Source of the DNA: Tritrichomonas musculus
Lineage: Eukaryota; Parabasalia; Tritrichomonadida; Tritrichomonadidae
Reading direction: 5' to 3'
Length of the DNA stretch: 64,000 nucleotides
Assembly (NCBI GenBank): GCA_039105265.1
Contig: JAPFFF010000028.1
Coordinates: forward strand, 434,001 to 498,000
Shown: positions 32,387 through 41,809 of the stretch, piece by piece
Position numbering within the stretch: the stretch's first letter is position 1
Layout: each line of letters opens with the position of its first letter
Notes under the pieces: generated by a model
What the model saw: only the letters and a program-made list of their open reading frames with translations
Database searches by the model: none
Told to the model about the DNA's origin: nothing
Position numbers and translations under genes: made by a program

Positions 32387-33619
32387 TCATTTATGTGACA
32401 AAAGTAAGTTAGCTGCCAACTGTTCGTTTTTATCACAGGCTAGATAGATCTGTATGACTTCATTCAAAATGAAACTTCCAAGACTTTGGATTCTCCTAAT
32501 TTCACTCTTTTCTTCATCAGAAAACTGGCTCAGCATTGAATCCTCGTTTCTTTTCTCCTCTTCTTTCCTTTCTCTTCTTTTCTCTTCGTACTCATCAATG
32601 CATCCCATTAACTCAGGACAGGAAACCTGGCTTCTCGTCTGTTGCATAAGCTGGTCGAAGTAATCTGGATCGACACGTTCGACTGCTCGATTTCTGATTC
32701 CTTCGATGTCGAACCCGTCAACCGATAATCCGAATTGAGAAAGCAATTCTTCCGGATTCTGCCTCAATCTTGGATTTTTGATTTCAAACTCCTCAATAAA
32801 GTTCTCAAGGAGCCGTGGCTCAGTAATAAGCATCTGGCGAAAAGTTGTGATGAATTCTTGATTTAATTGAATAGATTGAGAGGAATTTGATCGTTGACTT
32901 TGGATATCTGGAATGTGGCCGCTAAGGAGATATTCAGCGGCATGCTCAACGTTACCAAAGGCAGCACGTAATGCATCTTCACATTCTGATCGACCAAAAC
33001 AACCCAGTTCTCTCAAATAATCAATTTTTTGGTAAAATTTAGGATCATTCATGTAATCGTAATTGGATTGAAAAATGTTTGGATTTGAAGGAGCTGGAGA
33101 TGGAAATTGAAAAGAAGAGCTTGATTGATTATTAGAAAATGGTTGGAATTGATTTTGATTATATGGCATTGAAATTGAGACTGGCAATGGACTTGGTCTT
33201 GGTATTGAAGTATTTGGCTGATTGGGGCTAAAATATGGTAAGGTATTAGAATTTGGATAATTGATATTTGTTTGATTAGAACTTTGGGAAGGAATTTGTG
33301 ATGTATTTTGAATTGCATTTAATTCACTTACATTGACTGCTTGAGATGATGAATTTGATGGGCTTGTTAAAATTGGTTTCTGCAATGGAGGGCCCTTTTT
33401 TAAAACATAAACTACAATAAAGTCATTTTCTTTGATATCAAGTGTGTCAATTACAATATTATTTTGAAGTACTTTTTTCTTAAAAATCATTCTTATTGAA
33501 CATGTCTTACAACCAACTTCTTCTTCATAAATTTTCTTGGCTTGTTCAACCGTGGTTCCTTGAGGTATTTCTATCTTATAGAATTTTTTATCAGCAGAGC
33601 AAAATGTTACAATAACCAT
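32387..33619 (-). CDS. RAD23: RAD23-like ubiquitin receptor (UBL-UBA-XPC-binding-UBA)
   Basis: 410 aa from ATG 33619, chosen because TCATTAT (33626-33632, minus strand) lies immediately upstream; a longer in-frame start at 33673 would add 18 residues before the UBL fold. Residues 1-75 are a ubiquitin-like domain (FYKIEIPQGTTVEQAKKIYE; DFIVVYVLKKG). ~80-180 is an Asn/Ser/Pro/Gln linker. ~190-235 is a UBA (YLRELGCFGRSECEDALRAA...AAEYLLSG). ~250-306 matches the XPC-binding/STI1-like helical region (FRQMLITEPRLLENFIEEFE). ~370-410 is a second UBA ending ANLLLSHK. That order is diagnostic of RAD23: it shuttles ubiquitinated proteins to the proteasome and stabilises XPC in nucleotide excision repair. 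The C-terminal UBA is divergent. Confidence 0.85.
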   Translation of the reverse strand: MVIVTFCSADKKFYKIEIPQGTTVEQAKKIYEEEVGCKTCSIRMIFKKKVLQNNIVIDTLDIKENDFIVVYVLKKGPPLQKPILTSPSNSSSQAVNVSELNAIQNTSQIPSQSSNQTNINYPNSNTLPYFSPNQPNTSIPRPSPLPVSISMPYNQNQFQPFSNNQSSSSFQFPSPAPSNPNIFQSNYDYMNDPKFYQKIDYLRELGCFGRSECEDALRAAFGNVEHAAEYLLSGHIPDIQSQRSNSSQSIQLNQEFITTFRQMLITEPRLLENFIEEFEIKNPRLRQNPEELLSQFGLSVDGFDIEGIRNRAVERVDPDYFDQLMQQTRSQVSCPELMGCIDEYEEKRRERKEEEKRNEDSMLSQFSDEEKSEIRRIQSLGSFILNEVIQIYLACDKNEQLAANLLLSHK

Positions 33620-33625
33620 TAAAAA

Positions 33626-33632
33626 ATAATGA
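33626..33632 (-). promoter_or_regulatory. Inr initiator (TCATTAT) of RAD23-like gene
   Basis: Six bases upstream of the chosen ATG on the minus strand; matches the Inr consensus and decides the start. Confidence 0.55.
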
Positions 33633-34958
33633 ATTATATTATATGCCAAATTAAAATTTTCAAAAATTTCCACAAAATTTTAAGAATTTTCCTTTTTCCA
33701 TTAATTTTGAGAACTTTATTAGTTGAAAAATTTTATTAAAATATCTCATTATCTTTTCGTTAAGAAAAAATATTATTGTTTAAAAAGTATAAATAAAAAA
33801 TAGCAAAAATTAAATGCACTATTTCTTTATTTCTCGGTATTTAATTCTTTTTTTTTAATTTTGCAAATTAATAATAATTTAACTTTCAATATAAGCCAAG
33901 GAACAGATCATATTTTATAGATACACATACCGCCTTTTTGGGATTATAAGGGAAATCATTATAGTTTTTACGAAAACATTTTCACAAAAAAATGGTTACA
34001 TTTTCCATTATGAAATTGGATTATTCCTTAATTATATATAACTTTCCAGTTATTAAAGTGGATTTTTCCATTATAATCCTGAAAAAAATTGTAATGATTT
34101 TCATTAAAGAAAACATAAATAGAATTTTGAAGCATTGTTTATTATTATATCAATATTTTTTTTTATTAAAATAGAAAAAGTTTTTTAAGGGGAATAGTAT
34201 TTTACACCACTTTTGAAAACTTTTTAACTTTTTGAATACTTTTTTAAACTCTGTCCAAAAATGCTTGACAATTGTATTTTGAGAGAGTATTCAAATTATC
34301 AGAAAAAAGAGCTTTGGAAAAAACTTTCTGAGAGTAGCGCATGTCCCAAAGAAAGTTGTAATTCCTCTTAAGGGCACTATTTCTTTCAAAAACCAGGGAT
34401 CCTTGTATAAAAATAGCTTGCTGAAAGGATAATTATAAAAATAAACTTCTGAAAAATTGAATACATTACTTTGAGAGAAAAAAAAATTTTCGACACTTTA
34501 TCGTTTTTTTAGTCAATTTTCAGTGGAAAATGCGGTTTATGTGTACGTTAAGTCGAACATTTTTGGACAGAGTTTATACTTTTTTTATTCAATTTTTGCT
34601 AAATAATGCATAATTATATAGTTCAAATAGCTTCCCTATTCATCCAGCAATTCAAGGAACCCAATTCGGCTTCGCGCAACCCTGTGGCGATCACTGGTGC
34701 GTATATTTCTGAAAAATTATGTAAAAATAAAAAAATATATATCAAAAAAAAGCAAATAGTTATAATTTTGAGGTAAAAATTTACATTTACGATTTTTTTT
34801 GGTTAATTATCTTAACAGAGTAAGTAAGCTTACTCATGGATAAAAAAACCATTCAAAAAGTGGTGTAGAAAAAAACGATTGTCCGTTTTTTAATGATATT
34901 AAAATTGAAAACATTCTGAAAAAATATGTCATTATTCAAAAACATCTTTTAATCAGCT
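33633..34958. other. Intergenic with one TA-flanked MITE
   Basis: AT-rich, without genes. A small inverted-repeat element lies at 34247-34574. A GC-richer patch at 34640-34700 has no ORF. Confidence 0.55.
34247..34574. mobile_element. MITE, Tc1/mariner type (TA-flanked)
   Basis: AACTCTGTCCAAAAATG at 34247-34263 is repeated inverted at 34558-34574, each end adjoining TA. The similarity continues a few bases inward (cTTGAC / tTCGAC). 328 bp, no ORF. Different family from the MITE at 25982. Confidence 0.72.
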
Positions 34959-35286
34959 TTAAAAGTCGTTATAAATCTTTAAGAACTCAGATTGTTCATG
35001 CCTGCAAACTGGGCAATTTTTGTGCTTTTCGAACCATTTTTCGAGGCATGCTGTGCATGCTGCAACGTGTCCGCAAGGCATGATGATGCAGTCGATCTTG
35101 TTCTCCATGCACATTATGCACAAATTGTCACTTTCCTCATTGCCAATTTCGATTGCAGCCATTACTTTTGATACATCAAATTTGCATAACGGACAGACAA
35201 ATTTCGAGTTCACTTCACCGGCTGCGAACTCTCCATCGGCGCACTTTTTACACATCACTCTATGACCACAAGGAGAGAAGAAAGTG
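34959..35286 (-). pseudogene. C-terminal half of a split beta-helix/RING protein
   Basis: Reads FFSPCGHRVMCKKC...FVCPLCKFDV, the second half of a C3HC4 RING finger lacking its first CxxC, followed by a complete second RING: CIMCMENKIDCIIMPCGH...CPVCRHE, ending EFLKIYNDF at 34959. The missing first CxxC (CLKC) is at the end of the interrupted gene on the other side of the Maverick-like element (42230-43636). In its present form the sequence is open upstream into the inverted repeat, giving a chimeric start that is unlikely to be used. The parent protein was probably an E3 ubiquitin ligase. Confidence 0.85.
35282..35286. repeat. Target-site duplication AAGTG (left)
   Basis: Same five bases occur at 42229-42233 directly after the right inverted repeat. 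A 5-6 bp duplication is normal for Mavericks. Confidence 0.85.
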
Positions 35287-35708
35287 AGAGATAATAGATG
35301 GGGGAGCTGCCGGTCAGATACTTTTGTATTGATTTTCGATATCATGTTTCAATACTAGGAGCTCAAATTCTTGGGATCTTCAAAATCACGTTGAAAGCCA
35401 TGAAAACATGTAATTTGAGGGGTTTTGGACCAAAAATTTTGAATCTTCAAAATCATGTTGAAGGTCATGGAAACACTTGTTTTGAAGTGGTTTTGGCAAA
35501 AATAATGACCGAATTTAAGCCCTATTTTGATACTCTCAATTTGTTTTGTGAATCTGCTTTAGCAGTCTGGGAACCAGACCTAACTACGTTTTTCGCTTTA
35601 GCGAATGTTTCACAAGAGTACGTAGTATGGTTTTGATAAAGATTATAAAATGAAAAGTTATCGAAAAATTTGTTATCAAATAATTTTTTAATTGAAGGTC
35701 AAAGAATG
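35287..35708. repeat. Left terminal inverted repeat (422 bp)
   Basis: Inverted copy at 41807-42228. Contains a 67-bp direct repeat (starts 35376 and 35443, both with ATCTTCAAAATCA), and two small hairpins: GTCTGGgaaCCAGAC (35565-35579) and TTCGCtttaGCGAA (35592-35605). It ends exactly with the ATG of the polymerase gene (35706-35708), so the repeat supplies the promoter and 5' leader. Confidence 0.92.
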
Positions 35709-38700
35709 ACGAAGCTAGCAGATGATGTTGCCTTTGATGCAAAAGAAGTTACATTCCGTGATTTGAAGCAATTAGCACTTTTGCTTAATGTGAATGAAAA
35801 TGAAATTGATGATATTGTGAATTCAGTTAAAGATAGATTTGGAATTGCTAGAGACACGAAAATTAAGCAATCTAATCCAGAATATGAAAGAGTTAAGAAT
35901 GCAGTTAATTCAAATCTTACTGATATCATTATTGATAAACTTATTGAAATGGATTATGATGGAGATGATTCTTATAATCATATGTATTGGTTTGCTAAGG
36001 GATATAATGCTAAGAAAGAAGATGATGAGTATTTCAAGAAATTTGATCGTAAAAGATTTATAGTCAAAGATCCATTAGATGAATTCAAGAGAAAGAATGC
36101 TAAAGATAAGTTTGAAAAAGACCGTAAAAATGAAAAGATTAAAAGAGAAGATGATGAGTATTTCAAGAAATTTGATCGTGATGAATTCAAAGTCAAAGAT
36201 CCATTAGATGTATTTAAGAGAATGAATGTTCAAGATAAGTTTGAGAATGATCGTAAGCATGAACGTCAAGCAATTACAGTAAAAGAGAATTATAAAAGAA
36301 TGTTTGATGATTTACGTAAGCCACTTCCTAAACTTAATCCAATACCATCTGATTGGAAACCTTATTCTCAAATATTATTCGAGAAAGAGAATCAAGAATT
36401 GCTAGAATATTTTAAAGATCATGGTCATGAATTTGAAAACATTGATACTGAGAATCTTATGGTTAACCAACCACATGATGAACAGAAAGCATTAGCAGTA
36501 TTGGAAGAAACTAGACGTAAGTATCCAAATGATTCTGAAACAGTTGAGAAGATTATAGAAAAAGATAAAGATCCAATTGTAGTGTATTATCTTAATAAGA
36601 TTCATAAGCTTGAAGATATATTCAGATTTCTTGAGAATGTTGTGTATGAGAATGAATATAAACCATTTAAGTTAACATTTGAGATTGGAGGTATATTTGA
36701 AATTCCAGATAAGAATTTATCTCCGGAATCAGATCCAGAATTCAAATATGAACCAAGACCTGTTACAGTAACTAGTCATAAGTTTGCTAATACCATTCCA
36801 ATCATGATTCAATTAATTGCAGATTTGGATAAAGTTAAGTACTATATTGAAACGAATCTCTATAAGCATACCACTTATGGAGCATCTAATATTAAACTCA
36901 TTTACGTATCAAATGTAGCATTCACAGTTCACAGATTAGTTAAGGTTTCAGGTAAAGTAAATAAGCTTCCAGAAGAATTAATTAAATCAAGATTGCTGAT
37001 AGTTGACAATGAAGATGATGGATTATGTTGGTATAGATTCTTAGCAATATGTTTGGATCAAAAGTTGAAAGATGCAAAGAAATATAATGTAGTGAATCGT
37101 ACTAAAATTGCACGCAAACTATTATGTAAAGATCATGGTATAGAATATACTACTAGACCTACAAGGGAAGCTCAATCATTAATCAAATCATTCAAAGGTA
37201 TGTCAATGGAAGAGATGAAAGAGTCTGCTAAGAAGCATTGTATTAACGTTAACATCTATGATTATGATGAAGATTCTAAGTGTTATGATATCCAAGAGCA
37301 ATGGTTTGATGAATCATTTGAGAATACTTTTAGTGCATTGCTTTTCAGTCAAGGTAGAGTGATTCACATTATGTATATTATAGATGTTGAGAGGTTAACG
37401 AATATATGGATATGTCCTAAGTGTAGATCTTATGTTGTCCATGGAAAGAATCCAAAAAGAATGTCTATTCATGAAGCACATTGTGATGGGAAGTTCCATA
37501 AGAATTATATTCCAGAGAAGGTAAGTGAACCTTATTGTCCACATATTCTTAATAATTCAGTTTATGAATATTGCTTAGCACATGATCTTAAATGGAAACC
37601 TCAGAGATATTATATAACATATGATTTCGAAACCATGGAGCAACGTGTTCCAGATATGAAAAAGAAAAATGCTAATAAAAGTCGTAAATCAACCGTAGTC
37701 AATAGTCGTTTGATTCCATTGTCAGTGAGTTGTTGCATCAAGTCTTCAAAAGGTTTGTTAACAAAACATTTTGATGTTAGAGATGATAAGTTCATTCCTA
37801 AATGGATCAAGTTCATGTTTGAGAAGTCTGTTGATATTGTTAATGATAAGGTTAAAGCATTGAGAGATATGACTGGAATTGATTCAGAAGAGAAGCTTTT
37901 GAAGTTAGATCGAAATCTATTTAATGTACCAGTTTTGGGATTCAATTCTGCAAAATTCGATAGCAATCTCTTTAAAGAATATCTTAACTATAGATTTGAA
38001 AATATTGAATGGAGTGTTGATAACAGTTCATTAATTGGTACCACGTCAGCAATGAAGCAATTCATTATTCGCAAAAGTGGTGGTTTAAATAAAGGTTTGA
38101 TCGGATTACGTTTCATTGATGCTCAAGCATATGTAAGTGGTGGTACTCTCAAAGAATTTGGTAAAGATTTTGGAGGTCAAAAGAATTCAGTAAAAGGTGT
38201 ATTTCCTTATGAAGCAATTAATAGTGAGAATTATAATGAAATCCTAAGCAAGTCTGAACCATTTACGTACGAAGATTTCTATAGCTATCTTAATCAAAAG
38301 AATCCATTAACGAAAGAAGAGTATGATGCTTATGTTGAAGATTCCAAACGTTTCAAGACTCGTTGGGATTATCTATTAGCATATAATGATAATGATGTTG
38401 AGATGATGATCAAACCTATTGATAGTCTCATTGAAATGAATGCTAAATATGGAGTAGATATGTTATCAAATCTTTCTTTGTCACGTAATGCTTCAGAAGA
38501 AAAATATGCCATGAATTATAAAGACTTTGATCCAAAATGTAACTATGGAATTGTTAATGAATCAAATACATTCAAGCCTACCCAAAAATGGTGGGAATAC
38601 AAAGTTAGGGGATATGTCATGCAAGATGAGAAATGGAATGCTAAGCAACGTGCAATGCTTCGCAACACCATTCCCAAAGGGAAATTTGCAAAGCAAAAAG

Positions 38701-40616
38701 GTGAGAAATTAAATTCTAAACCTTTAAGAGATATCTCTAAATGTGTCACAGAAGATGACTTTGATGCTTTCATGAAGATGTACAATGATCCAATTCAAGG
38801 TAAATGTCACCTCTGTGGTGAACACTTCTCATGGACTAATAAACCAACTTTGGACAGAATTAATAATGATATTGGACATGAGCTTTCAAATTGTAAACTT
38901 GCATGTGAAATATGTAACAAATTGCGTTCTAAAGCTGATGATAAGGTTACTCGTTTACGAATCCAGCTTAAGAAGTTCTGTAGACTAAATCACTTTGCAA
39001 TGACCATCACAGATGAAGCTGAATATAAACGTCTAAGAGAAGGTATCACTGGTGGTCTTTCAAATGTAATGCATCGAGTCAACATTAGAGGTGAAACCAA
39101 TATCAATAGATTCCATTACGATTTGAATGCTAACAAGGTCATTTCAAGGGATACATCAAATAAAGTTTCACATGTGATTGGAGTTGATTTCAATTCATTG
39201 TATCCATCAGCATTCTCTGGAAATCAACATCCTTTCAATAAATATCATGGAGGTATCATGTACATGCCTGGCTCAATGCTAAATTCATTTGATTGCTATG
39301 ATTCTAATGGTGTATTGATACCTGAAATCCAACGTAAATGTATGAATATAATCAATTCCCAACGAAGATTTAAAGAGAATCCTCAATTCATATTCCATGC
39401 AACTGTTAAACTAGAATGTCCCAAAGAGCTTATTAATACATTCATTAACTTCCCTCCAGTGTTTCGAAACTTTGAAATTAATAATGATTCTGACACAATT
39501 GGATCATATATGTACGAATATGGTAAAGACAATGATATCCATACAGTGGACAAATCAGATGTTAAGCTTACAATGACTCTTGACACAATGGGAGAATATA
39601 AGATCTTTGGATGCTATTATTTATGGTTTCTCATAGATCATGGTTTGAAAGTTGTAGATATCAAGAATGTAACGTTATATGATTGTCATAGAGGTTTCAA
39701 TGCATTTGTCAATGAATTCATGAATGAGCGTGTTGCTATCCTAAATGGAGACAAATCTGGTAATCCACAGAGTGGACTTTGCTCCGCAAATGAGAAGTTC
39801 TATAAAATTAGTATGAATGGATCTTATGGATATGATGGTCTCAACACAGAACATTACAATAAGATTAAGATAGTTGATCGTGATAAAGCATACCAAGCAA
39901 TCATCAGTGACACATACATGAATGGATTACCATTATCTAGAGACTCATATCTAATCCAATTGCAACCTAAGAACTTTAGATGCAAAACATGTATTCAAGA
40001 ATCATTCTTCACACTTGATAATGCAAAGTTCTGGTATCTAACATTCATTTACGATTTCCTTTTCAAATGTGTTGATCTAGAACGTATTCATTTCATAGAG
40101 GGTGATACAGATAGTGCTTACTTTGCAATTGCAGGTGACATGAATAGACATGGTGAACAGTATTTCGATACAATCATTGCTAACAGAGAATTCTATGACA
40201 AACATGTCTACAAATTTATGCCTAACCCATCTATTGGAACAAAAGCAGATGAGAAGAAGATCTTAGGTGCAAGCATTGAAAAATATGGAGATAATCAAGT
40301 GGCACTCTGTCCTAAATGTTACACAATTTGGAATAATAAAGAAGATGGAACATCTGAAACCAAATCTCTGAAACTTAAAGGTGTATCATTAAAGAAGAAC
40401 TCAATTCAATCATCAGATTATCTTCATGTTATTCAAGAAAGAACTGTCAAACCTGGTATCAATATAAATCTTCAAATGAATCATAACCAAATGAGTAAGA
40501 TAACAGTATACAAAAATGCATTAACAGGTTTCCATAACAAGATGATCGTACTTCCAAATGAATCTTGTGCACCATTCATCAAAGGTTTAACAGCTAATGA
40601 TTACATTTGTGAATAA
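35706..40616 (+). CDS. Maverick-type family B DNA polymerase with OTU-like and HNH-like segments
   Basis: 1,636 aa. Residues ~104-178 hold two ~35-aa repeats (EDDEYFKKFDR...VKDPLD). ~437-555 resembles an OTU cysteine protease: DDGLCWYRF with C441, and VIHIM with H554. A Cys/His finger follows (CPKC at 570-573, then HEAHC). Exonuclease: DFE (D640, E642), FNSAKFDSN (D752), YNDND (D897). An HNH-like insert at 1034-1070 has CHLC, TLDRINND, GHELSN and CEICN. Polymerase: DFNSLYPS (D1161), K-x3-NGSYGYD (K1367), GDTDS (D1467, D1469). All catalytic acids are present. It is much longer than usual Polinton polymerases because of the added segments. Start at 35706: the repeat ends there; an earlier TTG-initiated frame has no support. 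Confidence 0.92.
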   Translation: MTKLADDVAFDAKEVTFRDLKQLALLLNVNENEIDDIVNSVKDRFGIARDTKIKQSNPEYERVKNAVNSNLTDIIIDKLIEMDYDGDDSYNHMYWFAKGYNAKKEDDEYFKKFDRKRFIVKDPLDEFKRKNAKDKFEKDRKNEKIKREDDEYFKKFDRDEFKVKDPLDVFKRMNVQDKFENDRKHERQAITVKENYKRMFDDLRKPLPKLNPIPSDWKPYSQILFEKENQELLEYFKDHGHEFENIDTENLMVNQPHDEQKALAVLEETRRKYPNDSETVEKIIEKDKDPIVVYYLNKIHKLEDIFRFLENVVYENEYKPFKLTFEIGGIFEIPDKNLSPESDPEFKYEPRPVTVTSHKFANTIPIMIQLIADLDKVKYYIETNLYKHTTYGASNIKLIYVSNVAFTVHRLVKVSGKVNKLPEELIKSRLLIVDNEDDGLCWYRFLAICLDQKLKDAKKYNVVNRTKIARKLLCKDHGIEYTTRPTREAQSLIKSFKGMSMEEMKESAKKHCINVNIYDYDEDSKCYDIQEQWFDESFENTFSALLFSQGRVIHIMYIIDVERLTNIWICPKCRSYVVHGKNPKRMSIHEAHCDGKFHKNYIPEKVSEPYCPHILNNSVYEYCLAHDLKWKPQRYYITYDFETMEQRVPDMKKKNANKSRKSTVVNSRLIPLSVSCCIKSSKGLLTKHFDVRDDKFIPKWIKFMFEKSVDIVNDKVKALRDMTGIDSEEKLLKLDRNLFNVPVLGFNSAKFDSNLFKEYLNYRFENIEWSVDNSSLIGTTSAMKQFIIRKSGGLNKGLIGLRFIDAQAYVSGGTLKEFGKDFGGQKNSVKGVFPYEAINSENYNEILSKSEPFTYEDFYSYLNQKNPLTKEEYDAYVEDSKRFKTRWDYLLAYNDNDVEMMIKPIDSLIEMNAKYGVDMLSNLSLSRNASEEKYAMNYKDFDPKCNYGIVNESNTFKPTQKWWEYKVRGYVMQDEKWNAKQRAMLRNTIPKGKFAKQKGEKLNSKPLRDISKCVTEDDFDAFMKMYNDPIQGKCHLCGEHFSWTNKPTLDRINNDIGHELSNCKLACEICNKLRSKADDKVTRLRIQLKKFCRLNHFAMTITDEAEYKRLREGITGGLSNVMHRVNIRGETNINRFHYDLNANKVISRDTSNKVSHVIGVDFNSLYPSAFSGNQHPFNKYHGGIMYMPGSMLNSFDCYDSNGVLIPEIQRKCMNIINSQRRFKENPQFIFHATVKLECPKELINTFINFPPVFRNFEINNDSDTIGSYMYEYGKDNDIHTVDKSDVKLTMTLDTMGEYKIFGCYYLWFLIDHGLKVVDIKNVTLYDCHRGFNAFVNEFMNERVAILNGDKSGNPQSGLCSANEKFYKISMNGSYGYDGLNTEHYNKIKIVDRDKAYQAIISDTYMNGLPLSRDSYLIQLQPKNFRCKTCIQESFFTLDNAKFWYLTFIYDFLFKCVDLERIHFIEGDTDSAYFAIAGDMNRHGEQYFDTIIANREFYDKHVYKFMPNPSIGTKADEKKILGASIEKYGDNQVALCPKCYTIWNNKEDGTSETKSLKLKGVSLKKNSIQSSDYLHVIQERTVKPGININLQMNHNQMSKITVYKNALTGFHNKMIVLPNESCAPFIKGLTANDYICE

Positions 40617-40783
40617 AAGTAGATTTAAATATTTTTGAACAAAATTGTTTGTATTCAATGCTATTATAAATCCTTATACATAATCTTTATGAATGTCTTA
40701 CATTATATTACATTACCATTTTACATATTCTTTTGTATAACATTTTGTAATACTTTTGCAAATACTTTAACAATTATGTAAAC

Positions 40784-41446
40784 ATGAATCAATTAAAACT
40801 AAATAAAATCAGTTTCTCAAATGAGTTACATTCCCATAGGGAACTTTGCAAAGCAAATAACAAATTACAGAATAACTTCTTATCAGAAAATCATTTCAGA
40901 ACACAAGAACAAACAAAAAGTAAACAAAATGAAGAATATTCATTTACTGATTTGCATTCAGAAGTTTACGACATCTCTTTGCAAAGCAAAGGTCCCTCCG
41001 GGACTGATGATACGAAGCAAGTAAAAGATAAAGTTCAACACAACTTGAATGATAAAGACAAAATTTCAATTCAAAATGATAACAAACTTGAGAATTCTGA
41101 ACATATTGAAGAACCAAACCTTGAACAGCAAAAGAAACTCATCAAAAGACAGAAATATAATGCATACATGAAATCATATCGTGAACGCAAAAAGAAAGAG
41201 ATAGAAGATTGTATAAAATCAATTGATATATCTCTCAACGAACAAACCAAATCATATAGTAAAGATGATATCAAGCAAGCTCTCTTTGATTGCATTAATA
41301 CATTAATAAATATCATTAACATTCATCTTGACAAATTCACAAATGAAGCCAAAAATGATATCATTAGCTGTCAATATACAAGTGATATCCTTCAACTAAC
41401 TAATACATTAAATGTTTATATCAACAGCTTATTGGGATCTAAATAA
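40784..41446 (+). CDS. Unknown Maverick-like element protein with basic region
   Basis: 220 aa, not recognised. Residues 1-110 are polar and low complexity (Asn/Lys/Gln/Ser). ~118-140 is strongly basic (KKLIKRQKYNAYMKSYRERK), resembling a nucleic-acid-binding helix. ~140-220 is predicted helical with Ile/Leu spacing (CINTLINIINIHLDKF), perhaps for dimerisation. It lies 167 bp after the polymerase in the same direction and its end overlaps the convergent minus-strand gene by 18 bp. A priming (terminal) protein or a transcription/packaging factor would fit the position, but that is speculation. Confidence 0.7.
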   Translation: MNQLKLNKISFSNELHSHRELCKANNKLQNNFLSENHFRTQEQTKSKQNEEYSFTDLHSEVYDISLQSKGPSGTDDTKQVKDKVQHNLNDKDKISIQNDNKLENSEHIEEPNLEQQKKLIKRQKYNAYMKSYRERKKKEIEDCIKSIDISLNEQTKSYSKDDIKQALFDCINTLINIINIHLDKFTNEAKNDIISCQYTSDILQLTNTLNVYINSLLGSK

Positions 41447-41809
41447 TTCGTTAGCAAATTCATTTAATTTCATTTCTACTTGATTCTTCACCGAATTATT
41501 TTTAGACTTATGGACATATGTATTCTTATATGGAATCAGTATAAGCTTTCCATAACGTTTTCTGAATACATGATCATTTATTTTAAATCGTTTATTCATT
41601 TCTCTAGTATTCATTTCAGAAACCGTCTCATTATATCTAACAAGCTTCTTTAACAATTTCAATTCATTTTTGTTAATCAATTCACTAATAATCATTATCA
41701 ATTTCTCTTCATCAGACTCTTCAAATATACCACCTTGATAATTATTTTTATATTCACCACGGATATTTGAATCCATTTTATCTACATTAAAGAAATAATT
41801 TTCAGACAT
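41429..41809 (-). CDS. Unknown Maverick-like element protein starting at the right inverted repeat
   Basis: 126 aa, not recognised. Begins MSENYFFNVDKMDSN; the ATG (41807-41809) is the innermost codon of the right inverted repeat, exactly mirroring the polymerase start. Residues ~35-75 are acidic/leucine-rich (DEEKLIMIISELINKNELK), and the C-terminal half is basic (KRFKINDHVFRKRYGKLILI), consistent with a small helical DNA-binding protein. Overlaps the 3' end of the 220-aa gene by 18 bp. The shared promoter implies co-expression with the polymerase. Confidence 0.72.
   Translation of the reverse strand: MSENYFFNVDKMDSNIRGEYKNNYQGGIFEESDEEKLIMIISELINKNELKLLKKLVRYNETVSEMNTREMNKRFKINDHVFRKRYGKLILIPYKNTYVHKSKNNSVKNQVEMKLNEFANELFRSQ

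Noticed and set aside
35298-35636. 112-codon frame inside both terminal repeats of the Maverick-like element
   Set aside because: Lies wholly in the inverted repeat, starts at a position also used as the terminal end, has no motif and stops before the real gene start. More likely promoter/replication DNA.
35670-35705. Longer N-terminus for the polymerase (12 extra codons)
   Set aside because: It would start at a TTG in the inverted repeat; the ATG at 35706 coincides with the end of the repeat and mirrors the other gene.
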